This document shows, one piece after another, positions 9,161-17,066 of a DNA stretch of 64,000 nt. Both the position numbers and the translations under genes were made by a program. The stretch spans positions 175,323 to 239,322 of the forward strand of contig NZ_JXQV01000002.1 in the NCBI RefSeq assembly GCF_000834635.1. The letters run 5' to 3'. The notes under the pieces were generated by a model that saw only the letters and a program-made list of their open reading frames with translations, ran no database searches and had not been told where the DNA came from. Each line of letters begins with the position of its first letter. The first letter of the stretch is position 1. The DNA comes from Agrobacterium tumefaciens (GTDB lineage: Bacteria > Pseudomonadota > Alphaproteobacteria > Rhizobiales > Rhizobiaceae).

Positions 9161-10923
9161 GGTTGGGCTCCGTCGCCACCGATGACGGTCAAGGACGGGC
9201 CAAGCGTTGCGCGGCCCTGGCTTTGCCGCTGCTGCAGCGATTTCAACACGGCATCGCGCGGCCCGAATGCCTTGGCCACGCCGTTCTCCATCACGAGGAG
9301 AAGGTCGAGCTGTGAAAGCACGCTGTTGCGGTGGGCGACGACCAGCACGATGCCACCGCGCTGGCGCACGCCCGCCATGGCCTGTGACAGGGCCGCGTCG
9401 CCGTCCGCATCAAGATTGGCATTGGGCTCGTCGAGGACCACAAGAAAGGGCTCGCCGTAGAGCGCACGGGCCAGCGCCACACGTTGACGCTGGCCCGCCG
9501 ACAGGTTGGCGCCGCCATCACCGACCTGGGTTTCATAGCCATCGGGTAAGGCAAGGATCATGTCATGGGCGCCGGCGGCCTGAGCGGCGGCGATGATATC
9601 GGCATGAGCGGCATTCCGGTCGAGTCGAGCGATATTCTCAGCCACCGTGCCAGGAAACAGGTCCGAGTTTTGTGGCATGTAGCCGATGTGACGTCCCCGA
9701 TCGGCGGCAGGCCACTGGTCCAGGCTTGCGCCGTCCAACCGCACCTTGCCGCGCGCCAACGGCCACACGCCAGTTAAGGCTCGCACCAGCGACGACTTGC
9801 CCGATGCGCTGGGGCCGATGATGCCGACGACACTACCGGCTTCCACGCGCAGGCTGATATTTTGCACTGTCATCCGCTTTTCTGCGGGAGGACCAGCAAA
9901 AATGGCTTCGACGGCCAATGCCCTGACGGGTGCGGGGATCGTGATTCTTTCGCGATCGTCCCGATAGAGCTTGGCCATGTCCTTTAAGCGCCGCCAAGCC
10001 TGGCTGGCAGCAGTCATGCTGCGCCAGTTGGCAATAACCAGCTCGATCGGCTGCAAGGCCCGGGCGACGATGATGGATGCCGCAATGATGGCTCCGCCGG
10101 TCAACTCGCCTTCGATTACCAGCCAGGCGCCAAGAGCCAGCGATCCTGACTGCACCATTTGACGCACCACCTTGGAAATGCCGCCAAGCAGTCCGGCGAT
10201 GTCATTGGTCTGCCGCTGCAGATGGGCGGCGGCGTGATAGGCCTCGCACCAACGCTGGTTTGCTCGGTCCTGCAAACCCATGGCCGCGATGGATTCGGCA
10301 TTGCGGTGGGCCGCTTCACCGAAACGATTGCGAGTGGCAAGCGCGGAGGCGGTGCGAACGGTCCGGCCGCGAGTCAATAAGTCAGTCAGGATGGTGAGGC
10401 CGACGAGGATCGTCATGGCCCCCGCCGCCATCCAGCCGATCAGGTGGTTCAGGAAGAAGCAGATCGCCAGATAGACCGGCATCCACGGCAGATCAAACAA
10501 CGCCGAAGGGCCGGGGCCGGACAGAAAGGCCGTTATCTGGTCGGCATCCTGGGCGGGCCTAAGGATGTCTCGGCCGCCGCCTTTAGATCTCAACGGCGCG
10601 CCAGCGATCATCGTCAGAAGTTTTGCCGAAAGGGCATCGCCATAGATGGCGGCGATCCGCGCCATCACCCGGCCCCGGATAATGTCCAGGATCCCTGAAA
10701 AGGCATAGAGGCCGACGATAAGGATCAGCAGCACCACCAGCGTCGGCACGTTGCGGCTCGGGATGACTCGGTCGTAGACTTCCAGCATGAACAGCGGCCC
10801 CGACAGGGCTAGGATGTTCACGACCCCTGAAAATAGGCCCGACACCATGAGCGATCGGAACAAAGTTCCGCTTGTCCCGCCTTTGTTCAAATCAAGCAAA
10901 GTATGTCCTCTAAGGATTATCAA
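9157..10923 (-). CDS. Type I secretion ABC transporter, permease-ATPase fusion (PrtD/PrsD-like)
   Basis: A 588-residue half-transporter. The membrane domain (about 25-300) contains SLMVSGLFSGVVNILALSGP and later helices. The ATPase domain (about 330-560) has Walker A GPSASGKSSLVRALTG, signature LSAGQRQRVALARAL and Walker B LVVLDEPNANLD. The lack of an N-terminal C39 peptidase domain fits exporters of RTX proteins with an uncleaved C-terminal signal. The gene lies about 220 bp downstream of the RTX protein and overlaps the membrane-fusion gene. The adjacent RTX protein is its obvious substrate. Confidence 0.93.
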   Translation of the reverse strand: MIILRGHTLLDLNKGGTSGTLFRSLMVSGLFSGVVNILALSGPLFMLEVYDRVIPSRNVPTLVVLLILIVGLYAFSGILDIIRGRVMARIAAIYGDALSAKLLTMIAGAPLRSKGGGRDILRPAQDADQITAFLSGPGPSALFDLPWMPVYLAICFFLNHLIGWMAAGAMTILVGLTILTDLLTRGRTVRTASALATRNRFGEAAHRNAESIAAMGLQDRANQRWCEAYHAAAHLQRQTNDIAGLLGGISKVVRQMVQSGSLALGAWLVIEGELTGGAIIAASIIVARALQPIELVIANWRSMTAASQAWRRLKDMAKLYRDDRERITIPAPVRALAVEAIFAGPPAEKRMTVQNISLRVEAGSVVGIIGPSASGKSSLVRALTGVWPLARGKVRLDGASLDQWPAADRGRHIGYMPQNSDLFPGTVAENIARLDRNAAHADIIAAAQAAGAHDMILALPDGYETQVGDGGANLSAGQRQRVALARALYGEPFLVVLDEPNANLDADGDAALSQAMAGVRQRGGIVLVVAHRNSVLSQLDLLLVMENGVAKAFGPRDAVLKSLQQRQSQGRATLGPSLTVIGGDGAQP

Positions 10924-11144
10924 TAAAATATCGACCTTCGCGCGAGGGTATTTGGCTTGCTACAACCGCCGCGATCTAGAGTAAATGACAGGACATCCCT
11001 TCTAAAATTCCTGCTTGAGGCAGGGCTCAGCCGCCTTTGCGCCAGACTCCTGCTCACGCGGGAAAACGATGATCCTGCTCTTTCGCAAATACCGCTTCTT
11101 CATTCACCCGTCCTAGATGGGAGGAAGTTCGCAGTGGCAGCCCA

Positions 11145-14100
11145 TTATGTTAAAAGCCAATTACTGACTGGATCGATGACACCGCTTTCCTGTGCCCACA
11201 CCAATTCGCCGAGAAAGTCGTCATCGAATACATTCGTGAGGGAATCGAGTTCATGACGTTCAGACGGCATCAAGTCGTCCTCCTGTGTCTGCATCGCGGC
11301 TGTTCCATCGACGAGATCGAAAGACATGCTTGCATTGTCTGGATTGTAGGCAAATATGAACCTGTCGCTGATGGCGTCGTTGCCAGCGTCGAAGACGCGC
11401 TGCACTGAGCTGTCGTCGATTTCGGGCATGGCTTTGTGCGGGGTGACAACAAGGTCGCTGACCTTGCCGACCAATGGCGCGTCTGCGGTCCAGTTCGACT
11501 TGCTTATGAACTCATTGGCCCGGTCCACGTCCCGAGGAACCACACCCTGTCCTTCGGCCAGCACCTTGCCGTCCTTGTAGAGGCGCATCCAACCGGTATC
11601 GCTGACGCTGGTGGTCCAAGACGCTTCCTCGCCTTCCAAGATCGCGTCGCGCGCGATCACTGTTCCGGTCGTAGCGCCGTTCACGATGCTGAACTGCATG
11701 TCGCCGGAGGTGCCGATCTGACCAAGCCAGACGTTGTCGGCGTTTGGCCCGTTGCCGAGGTCGAAGACGCGCTGGAAGCGGCCGGCGTCGAGGTCGTCGA
11801 AGCGGGCCGTGACGGTGGCAGTGAAGGCGCCGTCGATGTCGGCGGCAAAATCGGCTTTGAAGGCGAGATCGCGCACCGAGCCGACCATTCTGGTGTCGTC
11901 GATCCAGTTGGAGCCCTTCACGAAGTCGTTGGCGCGTTCGACGTCGCGAGGCACGACACCCTGGCCTTCAGCCAGGAGCACGCCGTCCTTGAAGAGCTTC
12001 ATGACGCCGTTCGGATCGACCGAGGCGGTCCAGCGCGCCTCGACGCCCTCCACGATCGCGTTCTTGGCGACAATGCGGTGAGGTTCGGAGCCGGAAAAGA
12101 TCTCGAAGGCCATGTCGTTGCCGTTGCCGATCTGGCCGAGCCAGATGTTGTCGCTACGCGCGCCGTTGCCGGTGTCGAAGACGCGCTGGTGCGAACCTGC
12201 GTCGAGATCATCGAATCGCACGAGGGCGGTCGCAGAGAAGGCGCCGTCGATCTCCGGAACGGGCTTTTGCGGGCTTACTACGAGATCGGAGACCTTGCCG
12301 ACTAGCGGCGCATCGGAGGCCCAGTTGGACTTGCCGACTAGCTCGTAGAAGCGGTCCACGTCCTTGGGCACGACGCCCTGTCCTTCGGCCAGCATCTTGC
12401 CGTCCTTGTAGAGGCGCATCCATCCGGTGTCGCTAACGCTGGTGGTCCAGGAGGCCTCCTGGCCCTCAACGATCGCGTTGCGCGCAATCACGGTTCCAAT
12501 CTTGCCGCCGTTCAGGATGCTGAACTGCATGTCGCCGGAGGTGCCGATCTGGCCAAGCCAGACGTTGTCGGCGTTTGGTCCGTTGCCGAAATCGTAGACA
12601 CGTTGAAATGAGCCGGCCTCGAGATCATCGAATCGGGCCTTAAGGGTGGCAGAGAAGGCGCCGTCGATGTCTGCCACGACATCGGCCTTGAAAGAGAGAT
12701 CTCGGACGAGGCCAGAGAGATTGGTGTCCGTGGTCCAGTTGGAGCCGCCTACGACGTCGGCAGCGCGCTCGATGTCGCGAGGCACCACACCCTGGCCTTC
12801 GGCCATGAGCGCGCCATCTTTGAAGAGTTTCATGAGACCGTTCGGATCAACCGAGACGTCCCACCGCGCTTCTACGCCCTCCACAATCGCGTTCTTGGCG
12901 ACGATGCGATAGGGGGTTGAGCCCGAGAGTATTTCGAAGGCCATGTCGCGGCCGTTCCCGACCTGACCGAGCCAGATGTTGTCGCTCCGCTCGCCGTTGC
13001 CGGTGTCGAAGACACGCTGGAAGGAGCCGCCGGCAAGGTTGTCGAATCGCACGAGGGCGCTGGCAACGAAGGCGCCGTCGATCTCGGGTATGGCATTAAC
13101 GTAGGGCTCGTCGGAGGTTTCGGCAAGGGACATGCTGAAGCTCGCGGTGGAGCCTTGGACGATGGAACCGAAGCGTCCCTGAAGGTGTTCAAACAGGCCT
13201 TTCACGTCGAGGACGACGTCGCCGAAGCCAATCGTCTCAACGCCGCTGAGGCTGTCGATCTCGCCGGAGGCGATGTGTTTGACGGAGAAGGCGCCGGTCG
13301 TGCTGGACACGTCGTATACCATCGCGTAGTCGGAGCTCTTGCCGGTAAAGGTCGCGCGGTCGACGCCTTGTCCGCCGATGAGCGCATCCTTGCCGTCCCC
13401 GCCGGAGAGCAGGTCGTCGCCGTCGCCCCCGAACAGCGTGTCGTCGCCGACGCCGCCTGACAGCGTGTCGTTGCCCGTGCCGCCGTCGAGCTTATCGCTG
13501 CCAATTCCGCCGTCAATCTTGTCATTGCCGCCATAGGCGAAGAATTCGTCATTCGCCTTGCCAAGCCAAAGCGTGTCCGCCCTCTCGGTGGCGATCGGCA
13601 ATCCGATGTCCTGCAACACGGCAATGTCGATCGCACTAAGCACGTCACGCTCTCCCCTGCCGAGATAGGGATCCATCGTGTGCCTGCCTTCGCCCGGATG
13701 AACATGGGATCCAGACCAGTCGAGAACGACCGTCCGACCTGCGTTGGCTTCCAGAACGTTCGGGCCATAGGCGATGAAGTTGCCCCAAGCATCCTTTTTG
13801 TCAGAGACGGCGAGCCAGCCCAGAGCATGACCGAACTCGTGCAGCATGAGCGAGTAGGCGTCGGTCTGAAACCACGGAACAGGCGCGCTGGCTGTTGGGT
13901 CCCAGAAGTAGTCGTTGAAGAACCGGACGTTCAGTCCGACGCCACCATCCTTCCAACCCGGACTGTAATCGACGCCGTCACGCAGATTGGCGACGGTCGC
14001 GCGGCCCCAACCGCCGCCTGCCCAGGCCCATTCCGCGCCGCCGTCCCCGAGCGAGATGCCTCCGATGTCCTTGACGCCGATGTTGAGGTCGATCGCTTGC

Positions 14101-14225
14101 TTTGACTGGATCAGTTTCCCCCAGACATCCGCAGCAGCCCGCGCCGTGGCCATGATCAGGTCAGCCTTGTCGCCGGCATTCGTTCGGGCCCAATCACTGT
14201 CCCACCAAAGATTGATCGTCGCCAT
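11145..14225 (-). CDS. Secreted RTX metalloprotease-like protein with tandem LamG-like repeats
   Basis: A 1026-residue protein with no Sec signal. Residues 1-210 look like a zinc peptidase: LMLHEFGHALGW (H129, E130, H133), then a Met-turn-like HTMDP (M184) and ERDVLSAIDIAVLQDIGLP as in serralysin-type enzymes. The usual third ligand eleven positions into the zinc motif is Ala139, so a distant His (H174, H176 or H182) may replace it. Residues about 233-285 are calcium-binding GGxGxDxLx nonapeptides. Residues 381-934 are four copies of a roughly 139-residue LamG/concanavalin-like domain in an A-B-A-B order, followed by a shortened fifth. The acidic C-terminus probably holds the secretion signal. 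The adjacent exporter should secrete it. Confidence 0.88.
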   Translation of the reverse strand: MATINLWWDSDWARTNAGDKADLIMATARAAADVWGKLIQSKQAIDLNIGVKDIGGISLGDGGAEWAWAGGGWGRATVANLRDGVDYSPGWKDGGVGLNVRFFNDYFWDPTASAPVPWFQTDAYSLMLHEFGHALGWLAVSDKKDAWGNFIAYGPNVLEANAGRTVVLDWSGSHVHPGEGRHTMDPYLGRGERDVLSAIDIAVLQDIGLPIATERADTLWLGKANDEFFAYGGNDKIDGGIGSDKLDGGTGNDTLSGGVGDDTLFGGDGDDLLSGGDGKDALIGGQGVDRATFTGKSSDYAMVYDVSSTTGAFSVKHIASGEIDSLSGVETIGFGDVVLDVKGLFEHLQGRFGSIVQGSTASFSMSLAETSDEPYVNAIPEIDGAFVASALVRFDNLAGGSFQRVFDTGNGERSDNIWLGQVGNGRDMAFEILSGSTPYRIVAKNAIVEGVEARWDVSVDPNGLMKLFKDGALMAEGQGVVPRDIERAADVVGGSNWTTDTNLSGLVRDLSFKADVVADIDGAFSATLKARFDDLEAGSFQRVYDFGNGPNADNVWLGQIGTSGDMQFSILNGGKIGTVIARNAIVEGQEASWTTSVSDTGWMRLYKDGKMLAEGQGVVPKDVDRFYELVGKSNWASDAPLVGKVSDLVVSPQKPVPEIDGAFSATALVRFDDLDAGSHQRVFDTGNGARSDNIWLGQIGNGNDMAFEIFSGSEPHRIVAKNAIVEGVEARWTASVDPNGVMKLFKDGVLLAEGQGVVPRDVERANDFVKGSNWIDDTRMVGSVRDLAFKADFAADIDGAFTATVTARFDDLDAGRFQRVFDLGNGPNADNVWLGQIGTSGDMQFSIVNGATTGTVIARDAILEGEEASWTTSVSDTGWMRLYKDGKVLAEGQGVVPRDVDRANEFISKSNWTADAPLVGKVSDLVVTPHKAMPEIDDSSVQRVFDAGNDAISDRFIFAYNPDNASMSFDLVDGTAAMQTQEDDLMPSERHELDSLTNVFDDDFLGELVWAQESGVIDPVSNWLLT
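11423..13085 (-). repeat. Tandem A-B-A-B domain repeat within the RTX gene
   Basis: Four repeat units begin with EIDGAF or DIDGAF at residues 381, 519, 658 and 797, giving a period of 138-139 codons. Units 1 and 3 are most alike (QRVFDTGNG, SDNIWLGQ), as are units 2 and 4 (GNGPNADNVWLGQIGTSGDM). This points to duplication of an A-B pair of about 830 bp. A fifth unit at residue 935 (EIDDSSVQRVFDAGND) lacks its first beta segment. Confidence 0.9.
13371..13529 (-). repeat. RTX nonapeptide repeats
   Basis: About six consecutive glycine/aspartate-rich nonapeptides (residues 233-285), for example GGTGNDTLS, GGVGDDTLF and GGDGDDLLS. They match the calcium-binding beta-roll pattern GGxGxDxLx that marks type I secretion substrates. 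Confidence 0.95.
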
Positions 14226-14284
14226 GTCATGGATCTCCTAAAAGCACTCTCTCAAACACGGTACTAATATTAATTAGAACTTGA

Positions 14285-14541
14285 AAAATATAACCAAATT
14301 CGGGGTGATCCCATTGTCTTGCGTTAGCAGTATTAACTTGCGTGATTCGTATGATCAAAGACCTGTGGCGCGCGCTAATTTCTGATTTAGCCGCTCTGCT
14401 TTTTGAAAAATCGCATCACTTTGCTTTGTACCTTCGTCTGATCACGAGGGGGTTTTCCCCGTACGAATCGCGAATATCGGCAGCAAATTTTCCTGGATTA
14501 GAGAAGCCCCATCGTCGCGAAATCTCGTCGATAGTGACCGA
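14285..14541. repeat. Direct repeat, right copy (pairs with 6998-7258)
   Basis: The right copy covers the last 40 or so codons of the AraC gene (from 14416) and about 130 bp downstream. It is colinear and in the same orientation as the left copy. It starts 60 bp from the RTX gene start, so the repeat boundary nearly touches the secretion cassette. Confidence 0.88.
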
Positions 14542-15396
14542 CGGGGGTTCTGTGACGAGGTCTCTATAAGCCTTCTGCAATCTCACCTTCAGCAGAAAGG
14601 CCATGGGGCTAAGGCCACAGAAATTTTGAAAACCAAGTTGGAGTGTCCGTCGGCTAACACCTGATACGGTCGCGAGTTGTTCCAGAGTTATTTTCTCTGC
14701 GGCATGCGACTGCATCCATTCCATGGCTCTCTTAATGTAAAATGGCCTTACCGAATAATTTGTTGGATGGGCAACTGACCTTGGCCAACTTTCTGCAAAC
14801 AAGATTAGAAGTCCCTTGAATAACAAAAGAGCGGCTGTGGATGCGTTTTCCTGAGAAGGAGCAGCGCGACCCAGCGACAACACTAAGTTGGCAATCTGCT
14901 TTAAGGATTGAATGTTAGCGTTGTGCGAGTTCGCGACAGGACGCATCCCCGACAAGTCGGCGAGTGGATCTGCGAACTCTGCCGCCATTATCTTAGAATA
15001 GCGCGCCGCCGGAACCACAATGCAGACTAACTGCGTATCAGGCTCACAAAACATTTCATGCTTGTTAAAATCTTTAAGTAAAAGAGCCTCACCAGGATTG
15101 GTTTCTATTGCGACGTCATTCGTGATGGTCGAGCACCTTCCTGTTTTCAGGAAATTCAACTCGAAAATATTACTCCGATTCATTTGTTTAGTTACGGAAA
15201 ATCCAGTCGACGATGTTGAATGCCACAAGATGATGTCGTCGATCTGCACGATCTGGATCGAGTGCTGGAAAGCACCATCGGGCCCGAGGGGCGAAAACTG
15301 CATTGGGGACAAAACATTCGAGATAACTGAACTCGCGACCTCGCTATCCTGGTTATGAAATTGCCAAAAGCTCGCTGGCTTCGTGAGATCCGTCAT
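14416..15396 (-). CDS. AraC-family transcriptional regulator (copy 2)
   Basis: A 326-residue paralog of the gene at 1640-2653. The N-terminal sensor half contains SSTGFSVTKQM and LNFLKTGRC. The C-terminal AraC HTH pair (about 220-320) contains SGVSRRTLQLGFQNFCGLSPM and WGFSNPGKFAADIR. It lies upstream of, and codirectional with, the RTX secretion genes, about 190 bp away, so it is a candidate regulator of that cassette (inference). Its 3' end is duplicated at 7.2 kb. Confidence 0.86.
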   Translation of the reverse strand: MTDLTKPASFWQFHNQDSEVASSVISNVLSPMQFSPLGPDGAFQHSIQIVQIDDIILWHSTSSTGFSVTKQMNRSNIFELNFLKTGRCSTITNDVAIETNPGEALLLKDFNKHEMFCEPDTQLVCIVVPAARYSKIMAAEFADPLADLSGMRPVANSHNANIQSLKQIANLVLSLGRAAPSQENASTAALLLFKGLLILFAESWPRSVAHPTNYSVRPFYIKRAMEWMQSHAAEKITLEQLATVSGVSRRTLQLGFQNFCGLSPMAFLLKVRLQKAYRDLVTEPPSVTIDEISRRWGFSNPGKFAADIRDSYGENPLVIRRRYKAK

Positions 15397-15469
15397 CCTA
15401 CCAGCGCCCTTCCCGCCGGTTGGACGTTGAATGCGGCGCTATGCTCGGCCGAAAATGTCAACAAATTTC

Positions 15470-15626
15470 GCCTGGCTCCGCTTGATGTGGTCGAGCGGAT
15501 CGGGACGCATGCCTCAGCTTCCTCTTGGATACTCCACGACGCCTCTGCCGAACACATCTCGTCCTTGCAGCGAACAACCAGCGCGCGGTCCGAATTCGTT
15601 CCATAGTCCACGCCTAAAGCGAACAT
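15470..15626 (-). pseudogene. araB: Ribulokinase (AraB, FGGY kinase) N-terminal remnant
   Basis: The minus strand opens MFALGVDYGTNSDRALVV, the nucleotide-binding N-terminus of AraB-type ribulokinases, with GGAG eight bases before the ATG. After about 30 codons the homology shifts frame to VEYPRGS, a stop, then GMRPDPLDHIKRSQ, which fits the next AraB block. Nothing further matches, so only about 50-60 of roughly 550 codons survive, with a frameshift and a stop. It lies just downstream of the arabinofuranoside operon on the same strand, where an arabinose catabolic gene would be expected. Confidence 0.8.
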
Positions 15627-15926
15627 TCTCATGACTCCATGGCTTGATCGCGCCCCTCTCTTGGAGCCCGACCTGCGTACAAGTGCGTTTTCACGGGCAA
15701 GCGTCATCTCCATCGCGGGCATGCCTGGGGCAACCCGATGGTCCTGTGACAATTGTCTCCGCTTATATGGATCGAATTTATCCAAGCGCGCCGCGGCTAG
15801 CAGTTATGTTCGCATCGCGCACAAATCCCCACCTCTCGCGGCACGATCAGGGCTTCACAGAGTGTGCAGCCTTGTGAAAAAATTTACTTGCCTTTGCTGA
15901 GACAGCGCTCGTCATTCAATTGCGCG

Positions 15927-17066
15927 CTAGAGGACGTCCCGAATACTGCGCCCGGTGGCGTCAAATATGTGCGTGTGTTGTGGGGACCAGGAGAGGTAGA
16001 CGCGATCGCCGGGCTTTATGGTGATGCAAGAACGGTACTCGACCGTCACCGATTGGCCGTCCGCAAGTTGGCAATACAAATACTCGGTGCCGCCCAAAAA
16101 CTCGAGAAAATCTACTTTAGCTGGAATTTGGCCAACATCTGACAACTCGGTCTGAACTGTAATGTGTTCAGGTCGAATTCCCATCGAAATCTCGCCGCCC
16201 TTGTCACCATCTTCAAACAAAGGGAACGGTGTAGCGAAAGACGTGTCCGATAACACGACGGTTTGGCGACCTGAATGTCCGGCCTTCAGAAGGTTCATGC
16301 GCGGTGAGCCGATGAAGCCCGCAACGAAGCTGTTGGCCGGATTCTCGTAGACTTCGCGAGGGCTTCCAATCTGTTCGATACGACCGTCACGAAGGACGAC
16401 GATCATGTCTGCCAGCGTCATAGCTTCTGTCTGGTCGTGGGTGACGTAAATCATTGTATTGCCAAGCTCCCGGTGGAGACGGGCGATCTCGATGCGCATT
16501 GAGACCCGCAATTCGGCATCGAGATTGGAGAGCGGTTCATCGAACAAGAAGACGTCGGGCTTGCGGACAATCGCCCGGCCTATAGCCACACGTTGCCGCT
16601 GACCGCCGGAAAGCTGGCCCGGGCGACGGTCGAGCAGGTGATCGGTCTTCAGAATAGCGGACGCAGCGTTGACGCGACGGTCGATCTCCTCCTGGGGAGT
16701 TTTCGACATCTTCAGCCCAAAGCCGAGGTTGTCTCGCACACTCATATGCGGATAGAGCGCATATGACTGGAATACCATAGCGATGCCGCGCTCTGACGGA
16801 TCGAGGTCTGTGACGTCCCGGCCCTTGATTTCGATCCGACCGTCGCTCACCTCTTCAAGTCCAGCAATCATCCGCAGAAGTGTCGACTTTCCGCAGCCAG
16901 AGGGGCCAACGAAAACAGTAAAAGCACCTTCTGGAATTGCAAGATCAATCCCATGGATGATGTCAAGGGCACCGAACGATTTGCGTATGCCGGAGAGTTG
17001 CACGCCACCGCTATTTGCTGCGGCGCCGCTATCCCTCACCCGTGTGGTGTGTGTGCTCGCGCTCAT
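15927..17066 (-). CDS. Sugar ABC transporter ATP-binding protein (UgpC/MsmK family)
   Basis: A 379-residue ATPase that powers sugar import. It has Walker A GPSGCGKSTLLRMIAG, signature LSGGQRQRVAIGRAI, Walker B VFLFDEPLSNLD, and a C-terminal OB-fold/TOBE regulatory region (about 250-370, MGIRPEHITVQ). The start overlaps the GH127 stop by 4 bases. It completes the importer formed with the two permeases and the binding protein upstream in the operon. Confidence 0.94.
   Translation of the reverse strand: MSASTHTTRVRDSGAAANSGGVQLSGIRKSFGALDIIHGIDLAIPEGAFTVFVGPSGCGKSTLLRMIAGLEEVSDGRIEIKGRDVTDLDPSERGIAMVFQSYALYPHMSVRDNLGFGLKMSKTPQEEIDRRVNAASAILKTDHLLDRRPGQLSGGQRQRVAIGRAIVRKPDVFLFDEPLSNLDAELRVSMRIEIARLHRELGNTMIYVTHDQTEAMTLADMIVVLRDGRIEQIGSPREVYENPANSFVAGFIGSPRMNLLKAGHSGRQTVVLSDTSFATPFPLFEDGDKGGEISMGIRPEHITVQTELSDVGQIPAKVDFLEFLGGTEYLYCQLADGQSVTVEYRSCITIKPGDRVYLSWSPQHTHIFDATGRSIRDVL

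Noticed and set aside
8120..9460. Rightward open frame of 446 codons across the HlyD gene and the end of the exporter gene
   Set aside because: It is the antisense shadow of two well-matched secretion genes. Its peptide is His/Leu/Gln-rich with no domain.
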